From Siphonodentalium dalli (Eukaryota > Mollusca > Scaphopoda > Gadilida > Siphonodentaliidae), in assembly GCA_032622095.1 (NCBI GenBank), contig CP136066.1:230210961-230274960 (forward strand): a DNA stretch of 64,000 nucleotides, in the 5' to 3' direction. The notes beneath the pieces are model-generated. The model did not search any database. It had not been told where the DNA came from and worked only from the letters and a program-made list of their open reading frames with translations. Position 1 is the first letter of the stretch; the number at the start of each line of letters is the position of its first letter. Of the stretch, positions 47,616-57,730 are shown piece by piece. The position numbers and the translations under genes are program-made.

Positions 47616-48160
47616 ACATATTAACAAAGCAGAATATACATTCAGGTTATTGGGAATTGGGGCGATGGTGAAAGCTACGTGATGACGTTGTTCGTCGAGT
47701 TTCGTTGAAATCGACATGATGACATTTTATGAATGAAATTAGCATGATGAAATCGACAAGCTAACACATCTCAATCGGATTGCGCACACAGCGTCAATAA
47801 TATGATGGTTAATTTCAGTAAAATACTCCCCTCACGACAACAACCAACAATCTTGACTTTTGAATACTCTCAGTTTGATGTTGGAGTTTATATTTTATAA
47901 TAATTTGTTCAAAAGAAAAGGCTTTTCAAAGGTTTTTTTTAGGTTTTAAGTCTGAGGTGGTGAGCTCGTAGTTTGTTTGCATTGTGAACCTCTGATTTCT
48001 CACATAACCTTATGTTTGATTGACCTAATTTATACACACAATTGCTAACTATAAGACCCACTCTTTCGATGAACCCTTGTAGATATTTGGAGTGAAATTA
48101 ATCATAATCACATCACGATATAAGGCCGAAGTGAATCTTATTTGATGGAAATACGCATAT

Positions 48161-49483
48161 ATATAGTATTTTTATAAGACTAAAAAAGGCACATATACTG
48201 GTATATCCTCGCTTATGCATGTGGGTTTTTTCCGTTTTCGGCAGTTTTTTAACACTAAAACAAAGATTTGCGGGGGGGATTTCACTGTAAACAGCTGTAT
48301 ATGAAATCCTGTGCTTACTATTAGTCATGGATGTTAACATTGACAAGTAAATAGGAACAAGTCATTTTGGGGTAATTCGGTAAAAAAAAAACATGGCTGC
48401 CAGCAGCCATCTTGGATTTCAAAATTCAATCCATTAGCATGGGGTACAGGCTATACTGTTTGTCTGCTCATCATGAACTTTGTCAAAAAAAAATTATGTT
48501 AATATTGACATATAGATGTTTTTAAGCCAAATTCATTGCAAAAACAGTCAAAAAGACTGGCAAGAAAAATATGTTTGAGTTGCGGAAAAAATTGTTTGTT
48601 GGTCCTATCGACCACCAACCCACCCCGGCATACGTGCCCGGAAAAAAACTTTGTTCCGCCCCCTGCAGTGGGAGTTATAATAAAATGTTATAGACCACCC
48701 ATAACGTATATGACCATCATACTTTTACATACTAGCCCCATGTATGTATGTTCCGAATACTGAGCTAACAATCTACACTTGTGAAGTACGTTCCAACTTG
48801 GATACGTCTTATAAGATTTGCGTTACCTGTATGTGTAATTCGGAAACTGGTGGTGTGGTTGGCATCCACATATACTACTTAAAACACTGTACGGTTGAAT
48901 GGGGACGTGTATATATACTGGACTTGGGCGCGTATATCAACGATATGAGATAACTAGGTCACACTAAAGAGCGTTTTACTAATATATATTGCGTTTTATA
49001 TGAAATAAGCTTTATAACCTTTTTCCGTGTCACATATATCTATTGTTTCTAAATTTGCGGGAAACTAGACTACCACTTTATATAATCTATTCCATACACA
49101 TGAATTACTGCACCATTTATATACATAATAATATGGATATCGGACATTATAACACTATAAATTGGACTTATAATATTGTAACAAATCCAAATAATTTTAA
49201 AGGACGTCTATATATATGATGAATCAAACCAGTATGCACCTTCCATGTTGCCCGTACATTTTGGGCCTAACAGTATTTTGTGAAAAATTCTTATGACAAA
49301 TATGTTTTTAGCCGTTCTTTCTTTCCTCCTTATTTGACTTTCAAACAGGCTTGTCGGTCAACCTGCCAGTGCATCACTCTGACTTGGTTTCTGTCATTCT
49401 GGTTTGCTAGGTTTGGTGCCCATCCACCCTGGACTCGTGTTATAATTACCTGGTAGACACCCACTTACCAATTTTGATTACCC
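48161..49483. other. No supported gene
   Basis: It contains a short dispersed-repeat-like piece (ATGGCTGCCAGCAGCCATCT near 48392). The frame at 48536-48763 (CLSCGKNC, HTCPEKN) has cysteines but no convincing domain, and a stop follows soon. Confidence 0.4.
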
Positions 49484-49548
49484 ATACGAACAACCTGTTG
49501 GTCGTTGTCCTGTGCTTAGCGGGTATGTTTACTGTGTTATCTTTATAT
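49484..49548 (+). pseudogene. Third copy of the signal-anchor exon, left fragment
   Basis: 49491-49548 reads CAACCTGTTGGTCGTTGTCC onward and matches the membrane-span part of the intact exon (NLLVV-LC-AG-FTVL-LY). The start codon is not preserved. The match breaks at CTTTATAT and resumes at 50175 after a LINE fragment. Confidence 0.75.
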
Positions 49549-50174
49549 AATTGAAAAGTTAAATAAGTTTAAAAAAGACTGCTAATAAACTGCGAACTTA
49601 CAGATCTTTCAAAGACAATTATGACATAGACCCGTACCTGATGCACGTTCGATCGTCCGGGGCAAGAGAGATGTTCACTCGACTACGTGTTAGCAATCAT
49701 ATTGTAGCTATAGAAAAGGGTCGACACACGCAACCGAAGACGCCATTAAAAGACAGAATGTGTGACATGTGTGATGAACTTAAAGTTGAAACAGAAAAAC
49801 ATTTTATTATGGAATGCAGTGCGTACACTGACTCTAGAAAAGACTTGTTTAATATTGCTCAAAATTATAGCATAGATTCCATAAACATGAGTGATGATGG
49901 TAAGTTCATCTTTATAATGAAAAACAAGGACAAACAAATAACAAATTTCGTGTGCAACATAATCCGGTTATTCTTTCTAAAAAGACAGAATGTCAATATG
50001 GGGAAATAAACGTTGAAAGTGTTAATTTCAAATACTAATGATTATTTATCGTACATATGACTATTACATGTATTTTATTTTAATGGATGTGTAACTTTTC
50101 ATGTATTAACTGTTATTTGCAACTGCCTCCATTGGTGTATTGCAATAAATCATCTTATCTTATCTTATCTTATC
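49549..50174 (+). mobile_element. 3' end of a LINE with (TTATC)n tail inserted in the exon copy
   Basis: The inserted stretch encodes, at 49641-50009, a typical LINE ORF2 C-terminus: SSGAREMFTRLRVSNHIVAI, then CDMCDELKVETEKHFIMEC, a C-x2-C...H-x4-C knuckle. A 3' UTR of about 150 bp ends in four or five TTATC pentamers at about 50152-50174. The heavy 5' truncation and microsatellite tail are typical of target-primed reverse transcription. A target duplication is not clear. Confidence 0.8.
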
Positions 50175-50379
50175 ATAACCAGCTCAGACGGCACGGGGTC
50201 TAAATCTCGGAAAGACGATTACGTTGAGAGCGGAGTCGTATTGATTCCAAGTCGACTGCTGGATGAAAACGAACGAACGCAGGGAAATGTGAGGCGATGG
50301 TTAGCACGGGTGATAGGTAACAACACACACCTCCTCAACCCAAATACCTCGCTGGGAAAACCGTGCATGCCCACTTCAG
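50175..50379 (+). CDS. HtrL/YibB-like gene, stem-region exon
   Basis: The frame reads ITSSDGTGSKSRKDDYVESG and so on from 50175. The first 70 bp or so are the right half of the broken signal-anchor exon copy; from 50252 (RLLDENERTQGNVRRWLARV) the sequence is not found in the intact first exon. AG at 50250-50251 would accept the phase-2 intron from 45149 and keep the frame, so the functional exon may be only 50252-50379. The exon ends TCA G before GTTTGT (50380), phase 1, matching the acceptor at 52165. Sequons NNT and NTS suit a glycosylated luminal stem between the membrane anchor and the catalytic domain. Confidence 0.6.
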
Positions 50380-52165
50380 GTTTGTGTTCGATTTCTACTA
50401 CTTCTTTTAGTTTATAGGTAAGTGAATAAGATATGCTAATTTATAAATGATCCATTTTTATTGATTATTATTCACACTATGTAGAACTATGCATTTTCAT
50501 CAATTGGACACTTAAACATGACACTTCGAAGTTTTCTGGAGAAACACACATGACTCTAATCTAATGTGGTATACGCTTTTCTGTAGTATTCACAAACGTG
50601 CATTGATACGTGATAGATAAGGCGGTCACCATAATCAATTTACAGTATCAGCGTTATCTATCAAGTATGGCCGCTTTATCCACTTTCAATGCACCCACGT
50701 GTATGAATAACTCCATAACAAAGAGCATACCGCACCATTTAATGAAATAAATAAAAGTGTAATCGTTGGTTAATAACCCATACCGTCTATTGTCATATAA
50801 ATTTTATTCGAATTATACCATTTGTCCGAAACAAAAATGGAATTGATATGGAATTTGTTTACTTGATTAGCTAATTAGCTGACGACCAGCACATTATTTT
50901 TAGACTTGCATATATATTAAGTTATATTATATTTTCTCTCCCTTCTTTTCGCTCGTCTGTTCTGATTCTGTTTATTCCACCTAGCAGCCTTCTCCATATC
51001 TACAATGTGATCGGATGTAAAAGGCGAATTCCTGAGAGTTGGTTCGTAATCTGGATTTCTGAAAAGCATCATGCCTATATCCACACTAACTAACTTAAAC
51101 AAAACAGTCAAAATTGTAATTCCATACTTTTATAACTCATATTCCATGCATTTATAATTCATGTGTGTCATGTTATGTTCTTATGTTGATCCGAATAAAA
51201 CAAATTAATAAAAAAATCTTGAATTGTCAATACAATATAAATGTGACATCTGACGGGGCACACTCGTAAACCGGTTCACACTCTTCGGCCGATGAAATCG
51301 CACCAATCCATGAACAATATATGTGTATGAATCTGTGTAAAGCTGAATCCAGCACAACATTCGATGGAATTTTAACACCTAGTATAGATTGAAATTGTTC
51401 TCATTTTTTAATTTTAGTTTCTTTACCGTTATTAAATTTTAATCACGTGGTTTCGAGTTGATGAGTAGTATCTTGGCATCTATGATAATACGCTATCATA
51501 TTTTTCAAACAAGCTGCTATCTCATTTGTGTCCAAACTCACAGTTGTTTGCTCTAACATTCTGACAAAAGCTGTCAGTCGAAGGATTCTCCTATTGATGT
51601 ATGGACTGGTGTATTCCACGAACCTCCGACTGGAAACATTGGTCAGAATGTTATAGAAAACTACTCAGTATTTCCGAACAAATAAGGTAACCACTTGTTT
51701 TAAAAATAAACTAGTATTTGCTCGTAACAGTCAAAATACTATATTTTGTGTCAGATTCTCATAAATTATGTTTTTGTGCGTTTGCACTCGCCTCGGTCAT
51801 TTTGAATGCATACATGTTATTAGTTATAGTGATGTGAAACACTCCGGGAGGGTGATCACATAGAAATGGAGAATAATCTTGATCAAAGTAGTATTTTTTT
51901 TATAAATATGATATCCACATTGACAACAAACACCGCCATTCTTATATATTAATTAAATACAGTGACTCTCGATGGCGAAATTGATTTCGTTAGCAGATAG
52001 TACCGTCCCGAATCGAGCAGTAAATATTTACAATTGCGCGTAGTTCAGACGATGCGCTCTGTGTAGTTGTCATTGCGCCCGAATACTAACTTATTAGTTT
52101 CACGCATCCGAATAAGTACATAATATGTCTTTAATGTTGAGCCTTACATTTGACAACTATTACAG
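50380..52165 (+). other. Intron between stem and catalytic exons
   Basis: GT at 50380 and CAACTATTACAG ending at 52165 bound the intron. The frame on the minus strand at 50917-51111 (SVDIGMMLFRNPDYEPTLRN onward, ending RRAKRRERKYNIT) is also open in the second copy at about 58164-58350. I do not recognise it. The tandem duplication begins inside this intron at 50484. Confidence 0.65.
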
Positions 52166-52965
52166 GTCTCGAGGATGAACGCAGCCGTTTCACATTGGTG
52201 ACGTCACTTTATGATATCGGCCGAGGAAGCTGGTCCAATCAAAATAGAGGATACGAACAGTATTTGGGATATCTATCGTTTGTACTGCAGTATGACGTCA
52301 ATATTGTGGTTTTCATCGAACCGAAAGGAGTCAATTTCGTTTTACATCAGCGGAGGAATTGTTTAAACAGGACAAAAATAGTCATTAGCAGTTACGGCGA
52401 GCAGGACATGTCCATATACGAGCGTCGATTGGACGAAATCCTCAAGTCGAGTAAATGGAACAAAGATAACAAGTTAAGGACCTTAGCAGAGAACCATCCA
52501 AATTATATAGTCACCACCAACAGCAAACCAGGCCTCACGAAGTTAGCATCGGAGTTAAATCCATTTCATACAACGCACTTTTTCTGGGTAGATGCTGGTT
52601 ATGGTCATGGTGAAAAATGGGTTTTTACTCAAAACATGGCATGGGCTCCTCGACCTCTTTTGGCGAATGACAAAAATGGGAAAGTGTTCCTTGTTCAGCT
52701 TTCGGATCCAGATACCTTCAGGGACAAAATGGACCGGTTTTACAAACTATCAGCCGAGCCAGCGTTTGCTGGGGGTTTCTTTGGAGGGGATGTAAATGCT
52801 ATCACAAAACTGAGTTATGCTTTCAAGGAAATGTTTGTGAGAGCATTGGACGAAGGCTTCACGGATGACGACCAAGGAACTCATTTACTTGTTCATTTCA
52901 ACAAACCCGACTTATATTACACACCGAAAGGGAAGTGGAATGATGTATTTCAACGTTTCAAATGA
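52166..52965 (+). CDS. HtrL/YibB-like glycosyltransferase-like catalytic exon (copy A)
   Basis: The exon starts after CAACTATTACAG and adds 265 residues plus TGA (52963-52965). FTLVTSLYDIGRGSW, then R-x-x-EQYLGYLSFVLQ and NIVVFIEPK, match the N-terminal core of the HtrL/YibB family (Pfam HtrL_YibB), known from bacterial LPS loci and from animals and thought to be glycosyltransferase-like; the enzymatic activity is not established here. FWVDAGYGHG (near residue 140 of this exon) and FAGGFFGGD (near 203) are the acidic and glycine-rich motifs expected in a GT-A-type fold. One sequon (NRT) lies near residue 70. With the signal anchor and stem exons the protein would be about 362 residues, a type II Golgi-like enzyme. 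It is the last exon; no later coding is needed. Confidence 0.85.
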
Positions 52966-52987
52966 TTGAATAGCGAAATATACTTAA

Positions 52988-53401
52988 CCGTTTCATGGCG
53001 GAAGCTTACTGTTTGTTTTGCGAAATCCCTGTACAATGCATTCTATTATATATGGAAGTCGACCATAGAGAATGCTTTGGCCTAACAAATTTTATATTAT
53101 TTTTTTATAATTGTTTAAAATGTAAGAAAAAATTAAAACAAATGATAAAATTGTTAAATAATGTAAGAAAAAATTATAAAAATGATAAATTGGTAAAGAA
53201 TATAAGAACAAATTATAAAAAGTGCAATAAAATGTAAGAAAAATTATAAAATTGTTGAAGAATATAAGAAAAAATTATAAAAATGACAAACAATTGTTAG
53301 GCCAATGCATTCTCTTATATATGCGTGGCGACCTATGGTCGACTCGCATATATAAGAGAATGCATTGGCACAGGGTCTTTAATGTTGCGCCAGCGCAAGG
53401 G
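52988..53401. mobile_element. Palindromic MITE with CCGTTTC/AAGGG ends (TTAA-flanked)
   Basis: TTAA at 52984-52987 and 53402-53405 bound an element with imperfect ends, CCGTTTCATGGCGGAAGC on the left against CCCTTGCGCTGGCGCAAC (complement of the right end). The left palindrome (53031-53091) is degenerate and has lost part of its second arm; the right one (53301-53369) is intact. The spacer is a small array of about 30-bp AT-rich units containing AAATTGTTAAA and TGTAAGAAAAAAT. It lies 19 bp after the stop codon, so it would be part of the 3' UTR. Confidence 0.75.
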
Positions 53402-53412
53402 TTAATCGTTAA

Positions 53413-53547
53413 ATGTTCGTGAGAGCATTGGGCGAATGATACACGGATGAAGACCAAGGAACTCATTTACTTAATCATTTCAACAAGTCAGACTTATATT
53501 ACACACCGAAAGACAAGTGGAATGATGTATTTCAACGTTTCAAATGA
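53413..53547 (+). pseudogene. Duplicated tail of the catalytic exon
   Basis: These 135 bp match the last 135 bp of the exon (52831-52965), from MFVRAL to the stop. An internal TGA follows MFVRALGE, and there are changes such as NHFNKS for VHFNKP. The copy is separated from the true exon end by the MITE at 52988-53401. Confidence 0.9.
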
Positions 53548-53701
53548 TAACCACCTATTTGAACAAGAAATGCAGCCATGGGATGCGTCTGAAAAATAGC
53601 AAAACCTGTGTGGAATATTTTGTCAATTAGTATACATAGGGTCCATTTCAGAGTAGAACCTCCACCTGAATATATGATTGTTGCACTTAAATTGAAGAAT
53701 G

Positions 53702-55208
53702 ATATAAAAGTGAAAATTTGGATATTTCGTGTTCAGTGAAGGCCAACGCTGTATTATCTGTTACAGGGAAATAGCCATATTTATCTCCCCTGAATTATAT
53801 CATCTGCGCTTGCAAGACATTTTTTTCGAATTGATACGATTACTTTTTATCTATTTCAAATATTTCTCAGCTCTCACATAGATTTATTCGGGTGATAAAA
53901 AAAATCTATTTCGAATATTTCTATTAGGGGGAAGAAGCTTATTTACTGTCATTCACTCTGTCATATGATATGTTTGTGGTTTGAAGATGGTCAATTTGAG
54001 TAAAAAGTGGGTAAAATTGAGCGTTTTGTGCGTGCAAACCAAGGGGCATAACTGAACAAAGAAGCTAAAGTACAGACAGATGATTACACCTACAATTTCT
54101 GGCGAAACTAAAACATGCTTGATGGGATCTATGCATAAGGTATTGGCTCAGCATAGAGTTGAAGTACAGTACCCCCTCCCAGTTTGGCCAAAATTGCTGG
54201 AAATCGTGTTTTGCTACCTTTGAGAGACTTTCAAACTGGATAAATTAGTGACAATCTACTGAAATGTTGATATTTCCTATCTTCGTCTGTGAGTTTCTAT
54301 TCACAGTTTCGTATTGATAACTTTTGTGCTCTATGTTAGGTGCATTTGCGTATAGTTTATGTCTCAGAAGCTATAAATACTATGGATTTCAGCTTGACAA
54401 GTCACTGAATGCTCACACAGGGCAAAAACCAAATTCAGCGTTGTATGGCTACTATGATTGGTGAAACACAAACATTACGGTTCACATTTGGGGGAGGGTG
54501 GTGCTGTGGTTATATATGCATCAGTTACTCTGGAGGATAACTCTATTTTCCTTTAAGGTAGTAGTACACGATTTATCGGGTTGTTGTAGGGGGGTCTGGA
54601 AAATAGAACAATAAGTATCTGGGGGCGTACCAGCCAGTGTAGCCTGTGTTAAATGTGTCATTACTGGTTTGAAGGTTTAATTATTTTACAAACTGGAAAA
54701 GTTCACACACAAAATTGGATATGCAACAGGATTTTCGTATTCAGTGAAGGCCAACACTGTATTATTGGTTACAGGAAAATAGCCCGATATCTCTCTCCTG
54801 AATTCTGCCATCTGCGCTTAAAAGACGTTTTTTTCTTCAAATTGATATGATTACTTTTTATCAATTTCAAATATTTCTCAGCTCTAACATAGATTTATTC
54901 GGGTGAAAGAAGCCTACTTACTGACATTAGCTCTGTCATGATCTGTTTTGGGGTTGAAAATAGTCAATTTGAGTAAAATAATGGGTAAAATTGAGCGTTT
55001 TGTGCATGCAAACCAAGGGGCATAACTCAATGACATCTTGTTTACAAAGAAGCTAAAGTACAGACATATGATTGCATCTACAATTTCTTTCGAAATTAAA
55101 ACATGTCTGATAGGACCTATGCCAAAGATAAAGGCTCAGCATAGGTTTGAAGTACAGTACCCCTTCCCAGGTTGGCCAAAATTGCTATAAATCCGTGTAT
55201 TGCTACCT
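53702..55208. repeat. Two diverged direct copies of a 0.5-kb repeat
   Basis: 53702-54222 and 54712-55208 are collinear: TCAGTGAAGGCCAAC, TCTGCGCTT, TATTTCTCAGCTCT, GGGTAAAATTGAGCGTTTTG, CAAACCAAGGGGCATAACT, GAAGTACAGTACCCC. Similarity is roughly 80-85% by eye. The AAGGGGCATAACT word is one I associate with mollusc dispersed repeats. It may be transcribed as part of a long 3' UTR. Confidence 0.85.
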
Positions 55209-55451
55209 AATTTACTTTGTCTGGCGATTTGTGCAGGCATTTCGATACAGAAAGCTATGTGTTAGAAAACGAACGCAAAAAAATGTTATCAAAATGCATT
55301 TGTACCACAACTAACTACATGTACGTGATAAGTATAAAATTCAACATTTAGTGATTCTACCTAAATTTGCCTCTAAAGAGCATGCACTTCTATCGCAAGC
55401 TCATTGAATCAATCGTAGGACAAATGTTAGTAAAACCATTACACATGGAAG

Positions 55452-55923
55452 CTACAGGTTACACTCGTGTAAATATTTTCCATAGGCTTCAATGTTAACG
55501 TTTGTTGATCTGCATAAGAGGTAAAATGGAAACTGTTCAAACTGCCTTCGGATTATGTGAGCTTGACATCTGTGGAAACTTTCCCAATAAAAAATCAACA
55601 CCGTCTAGCAGGGAATCCACTTCAAATTTTCGTTTGTTCATAACTAGGGTCAGTTCCGCACTGAAAAAATATTGTCATTTTTTTAATCACACTTAAAATT
55701 TCTAAAAGGCCACAACAGACTTCATATCATCTTTAATGAATGGGCCTCTTGGCAAATTAAGTTTGTGGGAGAATGATTCCTTGAATTTTTGTCAACAGTT
55801 TACTTTTAATTCATGCATCCAATCACATCCCAGAGTGTTTTAACTGTGAAACTTTTTACTCCTCCCGCAACCACAGGGGGGGGGGGGGGCTGCGTATGGT
55901 ATTTACACCAGTGTAACCTACAG
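55452..55923. mobile_element. Short inverted-repeat element (GGTTACACTGGTGTAAAT ends)
   Basis: The left end CTACAGGTTACACTCGTGTA and the complement of the right end CTGTAGGTTACACTGGTGTA form inverted repeats of about 23 bp. The interior has no coding content; a poly-G run of 14 lies at 55876-55889. A partial copy lies at 15745-15935. Confidence 0.75.
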
Positions 55924-56069
55924 AAGTGTTACCGCTCATGTCATTATTTTGGTAAAGATACATTTTGTGTATGCATGAATTAAAACAAAAGAGTAGAATC
56001 ACATACACATTAAATGTGTGGTATCCATTCCTAAACTACAGAAAGTGTAGATTTACAAATACCGATTAA

Positions 56070-56509
56070 AGGCCCACTTAATTTTTTTTATAGTGACTTG
56101 ATATACAGTTTTAATAACAATCTATGCCATAAAATATGATTAAAATACTATAATTCATCACTATTTAAAAAAAAGTGTCTCAGAAGATGCCCACGGAGAA
56201 ATAGAAAACTGCTGAAGACTACCCCCTCTGACACACAGAATGCAACATAATTCAAACTTTTTCAATGAAAGGGGAAGAACGCTATCTATAATATATAGAG
56301 TTATTCCCCCTGCATTGAAAATAATACTGATTTTTACTTCAATCTTGGTGAAAAAACGCGTTGGCAAATCAACAAAAACAACATGTCTACAGTTTATTAC
56401 ACCGGATAAGTTGATAATATAATGTTTTGGAGCTTCCTCTTTCAAATGGTATATAATATGGCATATATTTTATATAAAGTAATCTGGGGGTTCGAAAATT
56501 AAGTGGCGT
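56070..56509. mobile_element. TTAA-flanked MITE (AGGCCCACTTAAT ends)
   Basis: TTAA at 56066-56069 and 56510-56513 flank ends AGGCCCACTTAATTTTT and AAAATTAAGTGGCGT. Noncoding. The same family's right end is at the window start and its left end at 63938. Confidence 0.8.
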
Positions 56510-56513
56510 TTAA

Positions 56514-57050
56514 ATAGTAAAATCTGGCTGCTCTAGCGACCATGCTTTTCAACGAATTTCGGACAAATTATATTGCTTCCATCTATATATGGTCACCCCG
56601 ACGATCCTTGTGAAGTATGGTAATGCTCGAATGGGGGATGTATGTAGGTTATGTTATACCGAAGAAAATTGATGACGGACGACAACCCATGCAAATAACT
56701 CAAAAACTTGAACTGCTGATATCAGTCGGCATCAGCCCCCTGTGATACAGTTCTTTAAAAACAGAACGATTATCGACATAGCGTTACATAAATGTACTAG
56801 AAAGACTTATTCAAGTCATATCATGTAGCAATCTGCAAGGCAGGTTGTCCCTCCCTAAGCTGATATAACCACTACCACTACGTATACATAATGAAAGGGT
56901 ACATGACTGTTTTATTTAACATTCCCGATATCCAAATCTATTTTGGATTTACGATTAGATAGCGATTGGTAATCAATCAGAGTAACAGGTGGCACGCGAT
57001 GTTAGGATTATATAGCGATTGGTATTCGATCTGGGTAACTGTGAGGACTG
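56514..57050. other. No supported gene
   Basis: Unique-looking AT-rich sequence between two MITEs, with a short diverged direct repeat (TATAGCGATTGGTA near 56957 and 57011). Confidence 0.5.
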
Positions 57051-57450
57051 TACGATTCTAAGTTTACCATGTGCCAATGCATTCTCTTATATATGCGAGT
57101 CGACCATAGGTCGCCTCGCATATATAAGAGAATGCATTGGCCTAACAATTTTTTATCATTTTGTTTTATAAATTTTTCTTACAATTTTTAGGACATAAAA
57201 TAAAAAACATCCATTACCCTGCAGGGAGCCCCACACATATATATATAAGCATATAGAAGAGCGTCGTCTGCTCATGGTGTCTGGGGCTCTGTATGGGTGA
57301 AATTATAAAATTGTTAAAGAATACAAGAAAAAATTATTAAAATTGTAAAAAGTTGTTAGGCCAATGCATTCTCTTATATATGTGAGGCGACATATGGTCG
57401 ACTCGCATATATAAGAGAATGCATTGGCACAGGGTAAACTTAGAATCGTA
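57051..57450. mobile_element. Palindromic hairpin-pair MITE with TACGATTCTAAG ends
   Basis: The palindromes are at 57073-57141 and 57360-57428. The sequences immediately outside them, TACGATTCTAAGTTTACC and its exact complement, are inverted copies. Its spacer (57142-57359) is the same type as in the 5254 element, including the CCCTGCAGGGAG and TCTGGGGCTCTGTATGGGTG words, although its outer ends differ. Confidence 0.82.
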
Positions 57451-57564
57451 GAAAATTGATATAAACAATAGCTTGTCTAAATGAATATCAAGATATAATT
57501 GAATGGGGTGATTATATAAATAAATAAATAACGGAGATATTTTTAAATTAGCGTTTTTTTTTAA

Positions 57565-57730
57565 CCCTTTACCCAACAAACCGGCCAAAACCGGCCAAAT
57601 AAAGCTTCAACAGCCTAAAATATCTTCGGTCTGTCTTAATAGAACCATACAAATATGGATATCATTGGAACCGGCTCCTTGACGACATTGTGATAGTTAC
57701 AGTTATGCCCTGTGCCAATGCATTCTCTTA
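57565..57730. mobile_element. Truncated piggyBac-like palindromic MITE at the duplication junction
   Basis: It begins with TTAA (57561-57564) and CCCTTTACCCAACA, runs in the reverse orientation to the 8741 and 16855 elements through the unique arm to the CCCTGTGCCAATG start of the palindrome, and stops at CTCTTA (57730). Unit B of the duplication then begins. Confidence 0.9.

Larger units (their letters stand above)
46620..48160. repeat. Diverged direct repeats enclosing a DNA-transposon-like segment
   Basis: 46620-46870 and 47810-48150 share, in order, CAGTAAAA-TACTCC, GACAA, CCTAATTTATAC, CCATTCTTTCGA-GAACC or its variant, GGAGTG-AATTAAT, ATAATCAC and GTGAATCTTATTT. Similarity is about 70-75% by eye. 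Between them lies the CG-rich segment described separately. Confidence 0.65.
50484..57730. repeat. Tandem segmental duplication, unit A
   Basis: A 7.25-kb unit from within the intron to within a MITE palindrome. The next unit begins at 57731 with the same GAACTATGCATTTTCATC. The last unit A position with a visible unit B partner is 56133, matching the window end. The junction shares only TA between the two parents. Confidence 0.92.

Noticed and set aside
48536-48763. Cysteine-containing ORF as a zinc-binding protein
   Set aside because: Cys spacing fits no family I recognise, and the stretch lies in repeat-like intergenic DNA.
50917-51111. Minus-strand 64-codon frame ending in a basic tail as a gene
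   Set aside because: No known family, and two of the three differences from the second copy are amino-acid changing, so there is no sign of constraint. It lies in an intron.
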